Assembly (NCBI GenBank): GCA_902591565.1 | Contig: CACJBC010000004.1 | Span: forward strand, 1 to 64,000 | Direction: 5' to 3' | Length of the DNA stretch: 64,000 nucleotides | Source of the DNA: an uncultured SAR86 cluster bacterium | GTDB lineage: Bacteria > Pseudomonadota > Gammaproteobacteria > Magnimaribacterales > D2472 | Shown here: positions 31,158 to 38,660 of the stretch, one piece after another | How positions within the stretch are numbered: the first letter of the stretch is position 1 | How the letters are laid out: every line of letters starts with the position of its first letter | Program-made: the position numbers and the translations under genes | Notes under the pieces: generated by a model | Databases searched by the model: none | Told to the model about the DNA's origin: nothing | Seen by the model: only the letters and a program-made list of their open reading frames with translations

Positions 31158-31709
31158 ATGGATGCAATAGATAATATATTAAATAGAGTTTCAGCAAGAA
31201 CATTAAAAGAGCCTTTTCCATCCGAAGATGAAATGTTCAAAGTTTACAAGGGAGCCTTGCGAGCTCCTGATCATGCTTGGTTGAGACCAAGTAGTTTTAT
31301 TCAAGTAACAGGTGATGGTATTAATAAACTCTCAAAAATTTTTGAAGAATATGCTAAAACAATTCCAGAGATTAAAGATGAGATTTTGACTAAGTATAAA
31401 AATGCTCCATTCAGAGCTCCAATGATTATTATTCTAGTAAATACAATTAAAAATCATCCAAAAGTTCCTAATATAGAACAAAAATTATCAACAGCAGCAT
31501 CTGCACAAAACATTCTTCTATCTTTAAATGCACTTGGATACTCTGGTATATGGAGAACTGGAAAATTAGCATTTAACCCATTTATAGCATCGAAATTAAA
31601 TCTTACTGAAAACCAAGAAATTCTTGGATATCTTTATGTGGGTACTCCAGATGGTACGAATAAAAAAATACCAGAATTAGAAATTGATGATTTTGTTAGT
31701 TATTTATAA
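31158..31709 (+). CDS. Nitroreductase family protein
   Basis: NILNRVSARTLKEPFPS, GALRAPDHAWLRPS, LSTAASAQNILLSLNALGYSGIWRTG as in YdjA-like nitroreductases. Confidence 0.88.
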   Translation: MDAIDNILNRVSARTLKEPFPSEDEMFKVYKGALRAPDHAWLRPSSFIQVTGDGINKLSKIFEEYAKTIPEIKDEILTKYKNAPFRAPMIIILVNTIKNHPKVPNIEQKLSTAASAQNILLSLNALGYSGIWRTGKLAFNPFIASKLNLTENQEILGYLYVGTPDGTNKKIPELEIDDFVSYL

Positions 31710-32081
31710 ATTATTTTGTTTATAAATATAAGCGGCTGTAAATGCCATGAATGTAAATATTATTTCTGATATCAATGAAGCAACTGCAATATTAGTGTCA
31801 TAATTAATTGATGTAAGGACATTAAAAATAGCTGCAATTAAAAAAACTATTCCTGCACTAAATATCCATTGATATTGTTTGGTTATATATGAAAGAAATG
31901 ACATTATAGTTGTACCAAGAAAAAAAGCAGTAAAGTCTCTTACTTGAGTATTCCTTGCATCGCCCTCCATATATATCATGCTTAATGAATTTGCTGCAGC
32001 TTCGGGTGAGAATATCCACTGAGCTGAAATTATTCCAAGAATTAAAGTTAAAACTATTGATAATATATTTGCTATTTTCAT
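31704..32081 (-). CDS. Small membrane protein related to the C-terminal half of 21470-22291
   Basis: WIFSPEAAA...VRDFTAFFLGTTIMSFL...WIFSAGIVFLIAAIFNVLT aligns with WIFTPDTAAA...LKDFTSFFVATLIFALL...WFFSAGIIYICAAIFNLT. Confidence 0.7.
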   Translation of the reverse strand: MKIANILSIVLTLILGIISAQWIFSPEAAANSLSMIYMEGDARNTQVRDFTAFFLGTTIMSFLSYITKQYQWIFSAGIVFLIAAIFNVLTSINYDTNIAVASLISEIIFTFMAFTAAYIYKQNNL

Positions 32082-32779
32082 ATTTTTATTTTTTTTACTC
32101 CTAATAAGTTCTTGTGGAGTATTTCTTTATTATTATTGAATACTACATAATGCGTATCTGCATTATTTTTGAAGCAAATAGAAAATTTTGGTAAATCATT
32201 AATTAAATGAAGTGCACAATATCCATCAATAGCAATACATTCATCAATTTTATTAGTTTCAAGTATTTCTTTTACAAAAGGTACTCGCTCAGGCTCTTCA
32301 TCATAATGAGGACAACAAATACCTTTGACAAAACCAAGACATGGGATAATTGCTTGATGATGTTTCCATGAATCTGTAATACCTTTTTCAAACCAGCATA
32401 TGGCACCAGCACTTACACCGCTCATAATAATATTCTTTTCATATGCCTCTTTTAAGATGCTATCTAACTCCCATTCTCTCCATACAGCAAGCATACTTTT
32501 AGTATTACCACCTCCGACATAAACAATATCTTGATTAAGAATATGTGTTCTAAGATCAATTGTTCTTTTAAAGAAATCAATATGAGACGTAAAACAATCT
32601 AAAGAATTGAAAGCTTTATAAAAATTATCTATGTAACCTTGATCATCACCAGTGGCAGTTGGAATAAAACAAATTTTTGGTTTAATTTTATTTGCTTGTT
32701 GAACAATATATTTTTCAATCTTAAGGTCACCAATCTCTCTTCCAAACCCACCTCCACCGATTGCAATAATTTGTCTCAT
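32078..32779 (-). CDS. Peptidase E / type 1 glutamine amidotransferase-like (peptidase S51)
   Basis: IAIGGGGFG, PKICFIPTATGD, VYVGGGNT, MSGVSAGAICWFE motifs. Confidence 0.88.
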   Translation of the reverse strand: MRQIIAIGGGGFGREIGDLKIEKYIVQQANKIKPKICFIPTATGDDQGYIDNFYKAFNSLDCFTSHIDFFKRTIDLRTHILNQDIVYVGGGNTKSMLAVWREWELDSILKEAYEKNIIMSGVSAGAICWFEKGITDSWKHHQAIIPCLGFVKGICCPHYDEEPERVPFVKEILETNKIDECIAIDGYCALHLINDLPKFSICFKNNADTHYVVFNNNKEILHKNLLGVKKIKI

Positions 32780-33669
32780 AAAGTGTCTACAATTTTTTTA
32801 ATTGATTTAATGTGTTCAGTAGTTGTTCTGCAACATCCCCCAACTACTGATGCCCCTTTATTAATCCAATCAATAACATAATCTTTATATTCATCTGGTC
32901 TAATTGGTTGATGGTTGTGATAATGCCATTCATCTGAGTCGCTAACAAAACCCTCTAATTTATTTTTTTTATATATTGATGAATTAGCATAAATACCAAA
33001 ACTTTTTTCTTTTAGAAGCTTATCAATAGCAAGGCTTGCTGTATCTGCATGAACACAATTTACTAATTGACAATTTATATCTAATTTTAAACCCTCTTCA
33101 ATCGCCAAATCTAATAACTCAGTACTTGGCAATCTATTTAATTTATTTCCTCTAGTGGTCCAACTTAACCAAACGGTATCAGAGTAGTTTTTTGCAGTTG
33201 ATGCAGCTATTGTGCCTTCATAAATTGATGCCATAGTTTCACAAATAATTAAATCAACACCATCATGATATATAGAACCTAAAGTTTTATAAAATTTTCT
33301 TAAAGTTTTCTCATTAGCACTTAAATCTGGTCTAAAAGTGACATGAATTGGAGGATAACAACCTGCAATTTTAGTATTGGTACCAGCTTTTATTACCGCT
33401 TCCTGGCAGAGCTCTAAAGACCGTTTAGCCAAATCCTCATATGAAGGTGCAGTAGGCTCTCTCTTAAGAAGTTCTGGAGTTGCTTGATAATTAGATGTAG
33501 TTATTACATCTGCACCAGCTTCTATGTTGTCTATATGAATTTGTTTAATTACTTCTGGATTATGTATTAAAGAATAAGCAGACCAGATGGATGTTTTAAA
33601 GCTTGGAAGATATTCACCTTTATTTTCTAGCTCTGTACCGAGAGCCGAGTCTAGAATTAATGGTTTCAT
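32776..33669 (-). CDS. Homocysteine S-methyltransferase family protein
   Basis: DSALGTELENKG, ADVITTSNYQ, QLVNCVHAD, VVGGCCRTTTEHI (Zn-binding CC) motifs. Confidence 0.9.
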   Translation of the reverse strand: MKPLILDSALGTELENKGEYLPSFKTSIWSAYSLIHNPEVIKQIHIDNIEAGADVITTSNYQATPELLKREPTAPSYEDLAKRSLELCQEAVIKAGTNTKIAGCYPPIHVTFRPDLSANEKTLRKFYKTLGSIYHDGVDLIICETMASIYEGTIAASTAKNYSDTVWLSWTTRGNKLNRLPSTELLDLAIEEGLKLDINCQLVNCVHADTASLAIDKLLKEKSFGIYANSSIYKKNKLEGFVSDSDEWHYHNHQPIRPDEYKDYVIDWINKGASVVGGCCRTTTEHIKSIKKIVDTL

Positions 33670-33687
33670 TATGTATATGTATAAAAG

Positions 33688-34368
33688 TTAAACATTATAC
33701 TTCTTATCAAATTCAATAAGCCTATTTTTCCATTTTTTAGTCAGATAATTAAACTCAGTGGGTCTAACAATAAATTCTTGAAAAATAGCATTTCTGTCAA
33801 CCATCAAGATTACAACTTGTTTAATATCTGTACCAAACATAACATTATGGGCATTTGCATAAGCGCATCCTTGTAAAAAATAATCTTCGATCCATTCCCT
33901 TTTTTTTATTTTTTTTGCAGTCTTAAAATCTATTAATGAAGGTATATCTTCATATATACCAACACAGTCTGCAGTACCGGCATATAGATTATCCAATATA
34001 AGGCCCACCTCCAAACCCCATATTTCACTTATTCCATTTAAACCATTATTAATAAATTTATGTGCAATTTTTTTTGCTATCAACTGATCTTCTGAATCAC
34101 TAAAATGGTCCCAGTTTTCATTGGATAAATATTTTTCGATAGATTCATGGACAGCGGTACCAATATCAGTGCTTTGTTTAATTATTCTCTCAGCCTCTTC
34201 ATCTCCAACCCTATTTCTCCACTCTATTAAACCATCTTTAGATTTTGAAGTACCACTAAGAACTGTTGTAACACTAGGAACTGGTATCCGGTTAGAGTCC
34301 AAATAATATCTGCCATGTTCTTTATCAATTCTTTCAAGAACTGGATACATAAATTTTTTTTTAATCAT
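33688..34368 (-). CDS. PD-(D/E)XK nuclease superfamily protein (RecB-like/phage-type exonuclease)
   Basis: PSVTTVLSGT, GTAVHESIEKYL, E-x-G...AGTADCVG...LIDFKTAKK...QGCAYANAH motif order. Confidence 0.75.
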   Translation of the reverse strand: MIKKKFMYPVLERIDKEHGRYYLDSNRIPVPSVTTVLSGTSKSKDGLIEWRNRVGDEEAERIIKQSTDIGTAVHESIEKYLSNENWDHFSDSEDQLIAKKIAHKFINNGLNGISEIWGLEVGLILDNLYAGTADCVGIYEDIPSLIDFKTAKKIKKREWIEDYFLQGCAYANAHNVMFGTDIKQVVILMVDRNAIFQEFIVRPTEFNYLTKKWKNRLIEFDKKYNV

Positions 34369-36320
34369 TTTAAGAAATGCTCTTTAAGAACTGATAAGTG
34401 ATTATCAAAATTCTTCCAATAATCCACTCCGGATTTATAAATAGGCTGCCTTACCTGTTCTGAGCTAGCAGTTTTAACTGGTCTTTTAGATTTATAAAAA
34501 GACATGCAAGATTCTTCAAATTCAAGACCTAAATACTTAAATAATAGCTTTACCTCATGCTCAGGATTATTAATAACATTTTCGTAATTTACTGTATAAA
34601 TTGAATCTGGATATAGTTCATTCCAAAAAAGCATTATTTTTTGATAGTCCTTGTAATATCTAGCTATATCATCCAAATCATATGTAAAATGCTGACCTTT
34701 AGCAAAAAATTGTTTAAAACAACTAAAACAGCCATCTAATGGATTTCTTCTAGCATCTATAATTTTTGCATTTGGTAATATCATTTTAATTAAGCCAATG
34801 TATGGAAAATTATTTGGCATCTTATCTATAAAAAAATTTGATTCTTTCCTTGACCAGAGGGTTTCATCAATATATTTCGTGCCAAAGTTATATATGTCTT
34901 CATTTGAAAGTTTAAATAAGTTATCTGTGTAGTTATCTGAATTATTAAATGAACGAATTTTTCTTCCAATTGTCATAATGTTGTGGTGCTCTTGAGTACC
35001 TTCTATCAAAGAATGAGATGAAAGAATTTGTTCAATCAAAGTTGAACCAGCACGAGGAAGACCAAGAATAAAAATAGGATCTTTTGTTTTATTGCCAACC
35101 TCATAATTAAATTTGTTAGAATTTTTATCAAAAAAATCTATAGTTTTATTAATTAATATTGAGTTTTCTTCAGCATTATAATCAAGGGTTTTTCTATGCA
35201 TCCAATTACCCTCTTCATAATATTTAAATGACTTATCATAGTTTTCTATTAATTCGTGTGCTTTCCCTAAAGCAAAGAGCATTTGAGTCTTTTCTATATC
35301 ATGCATATCAGCGTTAAGTGCAGATTCCATTGTTTGAATTTGTTTTTCTGAAAATTTATAAGTTTTTAAATTAGCTAAACTCCAATATGCCTCACCGCAT
35401 AATGGAAAGTATTTAATTGCATTTAAATAAGATAGTTCACTGTCTGTCCTGCTTCCTACAGTTTTTTGGGCATGCCCCAAGCTTAAATGTACTCTAGGAT
35501 TTTTTTCATTAAATGTTAGTAACTCTTTATATATTCTTATGCCTTCATCAAAATCTGACAATCTAACATGAATAGTACCGAGTGCTCCCATGGCTTCATA
35601 ATTATGAGGATCAAGTTTTAATAAATTTTGAAAAGCTTTTTTTGCTTGGATAAATTTATTTTGCAATCTATAGCATTTGGCTAAGTTCTCCCATAGAAGC
35701 TTGAAATTTGGATTTAATTTAATAGCTCTTACAAATAAAGTTTCTGCTATCGGATAGTTATTTTGTTTGAAAGCCAATAGACCTAATAATCTCAGAGCAT
35801 CAACGTTATTTTTGTCTTTTTTTAAAACGTTTTTATATGACTCCTCAGCAAGGTTATTTCTTCCAGCTTTTACATGTCTTATACCTTTATATAGTTCAGA
35901 ATAAGTTTTATCAGATTCAAAAAATTCCTGAATAACTTTTTCAGATTCCTCATAATTAGATTGATCTGCGTATATATTTGAAATTTCTCTAACATAGTCA
36001 ATTGAGGGATACTTTTTATGGAGCGTTTTAATACAATCTAACGCGTGATTATGGTCACCAATAAAGATTAGTATTTTATATTTTTGTTCTAAATATAATT
36101 TGTTGTCTTGAAAAAAATGAATTGATTGATTGATGTATTTGAGAGCATTTATTGGATCATTAATTTTTATATTTATTGAAATAATTAATTCAAGAGCCTC
36201 TTTATTATCAGGATAAACCTTTAATATTTCTTCAAGTTGTTCCAATGAACTATTTACATTATTATCGTTAAATAACTTAAGCGCATTTGTAAGAGCAAAT
36301 TTTGTATTATCTGAAGACAT
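34365..36320 (-). CDS. TPR-repeat sulfotransferase family protein (copy 2)
   Basis: Same 651-aa length and architecture as copy 1; PIFILGLPRAGSTLIEQILSSHS, FIDKMPNNFPYIGLI, IIDARRNPLDGCFSCFKQFFAKGQHFTY. Confidence 0.9.
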   Translation of the reverse strand: MSSDNTKFALTNALKLFNDNNVNSSLEQLEEILKVYPDNKEALELIISINIKINDPINALKYINQSIHFFQDNKLYLEQKYKILIFIGDHNHALDCIKTLHKKYPSIDYVREISNIYADQSNYEESEKVIQEFFESDKTYSELYKGIRHVKAGRNNLAEESYKNVLKKDKNNVDALRLLGLLAFKQNNYPIAETLFVRAIKLNPNFKLLWENLAKCYRLQNKFIQAKKAFQNLLKLDPHNYEAMGALGTIHVRLSDFDEGIRIYKELLTFNEKNPRVHLSLGHAQKTVGSRTDSELSYLNAIKYFPLCGEAYWSLANLKTYKFSEKQIQTMESALNADMHDIEKTQMLFALGKAHELIENYDKSFKYYEEGNWMHRKTLDYNAEENSILINKTIDFFDKNSNKFNYEVGNKTKDPIFILGLPRAGSTLIEQILSSHSLIEGTQEHHNIMTIGRKIRSFNNSDNYTDNLFKLSNEDIYNFGTKYIDETLWSRKESNFFIDKMPNNFPYIGLIKMILPNAKIIDARRNPLDGCFSCFKQFFAKGQHFTYDLDDIARYYKDYQKIMLFWNELYPDSIYTVNYENVINNPEHEVKLLFKYLGLEFEESCMSFYKSKRPVKTASSEQVRQPIYKSGVDYWKNFDNHLSVLKEHFLK

Positions 36321-37798
36321 TAAAAAAAAATATTAACCCTGAATGGAATCTTTCAGTTATTAGTATAACTATTTTATTATCAGTATTGTTGTCAATTTTT
36401 GTTCTTGCTAATCCAGAGACGACATCAAAGGCGCTTGCAAATATTTATACGATATTATCAATTAAGTTTGAAACAATCTTTTTGTACGGCAGTTTCTTAA
36501 TTCTATTTTTCTTATTGATTTTAGCTATATCAAGATACGGATCAGTGAAAATATCGATTAAAAATAAAAATAACTACAGCATGATATCTTGGTGTTCAAT
36601 GTTATTTGCAGCTGGCATTGGAGCGACTCTTTTATATTGGTCAACAATTGAATGGATAGAGTATTTTAATATTCTTTCAAATGATCCTTTATACGATAAG
36701 GATAAGGTTATGCAATACTCTCGAACCTATCCAATATTTCATTGGGGGCCAACTGCATGGGCTATTTACTGCCTACCAGTCGTAGCATTTGGATTGGCTA
36801 TTACCAAAAAACCAAATTCTTCTCTTACATTTTCAGGAATTTTAAACATTAAAAACATTTTTTTTAAAACTATATTTGATGTGATATTTATTGGATCAAT
36901 AATATGCGCTGCAGGTGTCGGATTGGGGCTTTCATTTCCATTAATTTCATCTGTAATATCAAAAATTTTTGAAATTAACAGAAGCATTACATTAGATATG
37001 ACAACTATAATTTTGTGTTCATCTATATTTGCAACAAGTGCTTATATTGGTATTCAGAATGGTATTAAACGATTAAGTAATATAAATATATTTATTGTAT
37101 TAATATTTTTATTCCTAGTATTAATTATTGGTCCAACTAGTTATATTTTAGATAATTCAATTAAAACTATTGTCTTTTATAGTTTTGAATATCTAAATTT
37201 AAGTTTATCTTCCGGTACAAAAATAAGTATTGATTGGACAGTTTTTTACTGGGCTTGGTGGTTTGCCTTAGCACCAATGGTTGGTACTTTTTTGGTAAAT
37301 ATTTCAAATGGTAAAACATTAAGGCAAATTATTTTAGGCACAATTTTTATTGGTAGTGCTGGTTGTGCTTTGAGCATGCTTATTTTATCGAATCTATCTA
37401 TTTTTCAATTTGAATCAGGAATACTTAATGCGCCTACAATGATTTATGAAAATGTAATTACCAGAGATGCATTGGTAGTTACAACTATTGGTAATTTACC
37501 TTATGGTGAGTTTCTATTAGTTATATTTGCACTAATATTAATTATATTTTTATGCACAACCTATGACTCTGCTTCATACGTTCTTGCTTCAGCCTCTATG
37601 AAAAAATCATCAATAAAAAGCTCAAAATCATTAAGATTATTATTTGCATTTATTATGGTCATACAACCTACATTATTAATGTATTTAAATGGAGTCGACT
37701 CATTTAAATGGATAATGGTAATATGCTCCATTCCTCTTATATTTATATTTGCTTTATTAATTTATTCAATCATAAAAAATGTTCATTCAATTAAATAA
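36302..37798 (+). CDS. BCCT family transporter (copy 2)
   Basis: MLFAAGIGATLLYWSTIEW, HWGPTAWAIY, FYWAWWFALAPMVGTFLVNISNGKTLRQI. Start codon uncertain (TTG at 36302). Confidence 0.9.
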   Translation: MYYLKTLKKNINPEWNLSVISITILLSVLLSIFVLANPETTSKALANIYTILSIKFETIFLYGSFLILFFLLILAISRYGSVKISIKNKNNYSMISWCSMLFAAGIGATLLYWSTIEWIEYFNILSNDPLYDKDKVMQYSRTYPIFHWGPTAWAIYCLPVVAFGLAITKKPNSSLTFSGILNIKNIFFKTIFDVIFIGSIICAAGVGLGLSFPLISSVISKIFEINRSITLDMTTIILCSSIFATSAYIGIQNGIKRLSNINIFIVLIFLFLVLIIGPTSYILDNSIKTIVFYSFEYLNLSLSSGTKISIDWTVFYWAWWFALAPMVGTFLVNISNGKTLRQIILGTIFIGSAGCALSMLILSNLSIFQFESGILNAPTMIYENVITRDALVVTTIGNLPYGEFLLVIFALILIIFLCTTYDSASYVLASASMKKSSIKSSKSLRLLFAFIMVIQPTLLMYLNGVDSFKWIMVICSIPLIFIFALLIYSIIKNVHSIK

Positions 37799-38660
37799 TC
37801 ATAAAGCTCATATCTTTACTAAGAATCCTATAGATTCATCTAAAAAAAGTATTGTATTTTTACCAGGTGCAGGTATGGACCATAGAATTTTATCAATGTT
37901 TAAATTGTCTAAAATTGAAACTACATATAATGTCATAGCGATTGATCTTCCTGGACACGGCTACACCAGTGGTCCACTTTTTTATGACGTTGAAGAACAT
38001 AGTCAATTTTGTATTGAGTTATTTGAAATAATAAAACTACCTAATCCAATTATTATTGGGCATAGTTGGGGTGGTTTAATCGCATTGGATTTATCTACTA
38101 AATTTCATGCTGAAATGACTGTGTGTATGAATATTGCTTATCCTTTTCTAGTTGGTGAAATGCTACTTGATTTTGCAAAAGGCAATCTTGATCAAGCAGT
38201 TGAATTCCTTACTAAATATGGTGTCTATAAGTTTCCTGATGTAGAGATTAAATCTCAAGGCTTCGGTGTTAAAGGCTCAGGATTCTATGGAAGAACAAAG
38301 GGTGAGATTAAATCACCCTATGGCACTAAAGTTGTTGAATCTGATCCTGAAAGAGAAATAAAACTATATCCATTAAAAAGATTATTTAATCAGACTCAAA
38401 AGGAAATTAGCTCAATAGATTTAAAATCATGCAATAAGTTTAGACTAGATGAAAGTCAGATTTCTAATTTATCAAATGTAAAATATATATTCTGTGATAA
38501 AGACAAGCTTGCTAGATACAATCCAGAAAGTGAAATACTTAACAAATTAGAGTTAGATAAGGATATTTTTACCCTAACTGAATCAGGCCATTTCCCATTT
38601 TATGAGGACCCTGATCAACTTGAAGAAGTATTAAATAAAATTTTTAATATATCTATCTAG
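37779..38660 (+). CDS. Alpha/beta hydrolase
   Basis: VFLPGAGMDHRI, DLPGHGYT, IIGHSWGGLIALDL motifs. Confidence 0.88.
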   Translation: MFIQLNNHKAHIFTKNPIDSSKKSIVFLPGAGMDHRILSMFKLSKIETTYNVIAIDLPGHGYTSGPLFYDVEEHSQFCIELFEIIKLPNPIIIGHSWGGLIALDLSTKFHAEMTVCMNIAYPFLVGEMLLDFAKGNLDQAVEFLTKYGVYKFPDVEIKSQGFGVKGSGFYGRTKGEIKSPYGTKVVESDPEREIKLYPLKRLFNQTQKEISSIDLKSCNKFRLDESQISNLSNVKYIFCDKDKLARYNPESEILNKLELDKDIFTLTESGHFPFYEDPDQLEEVLNKIFNISI

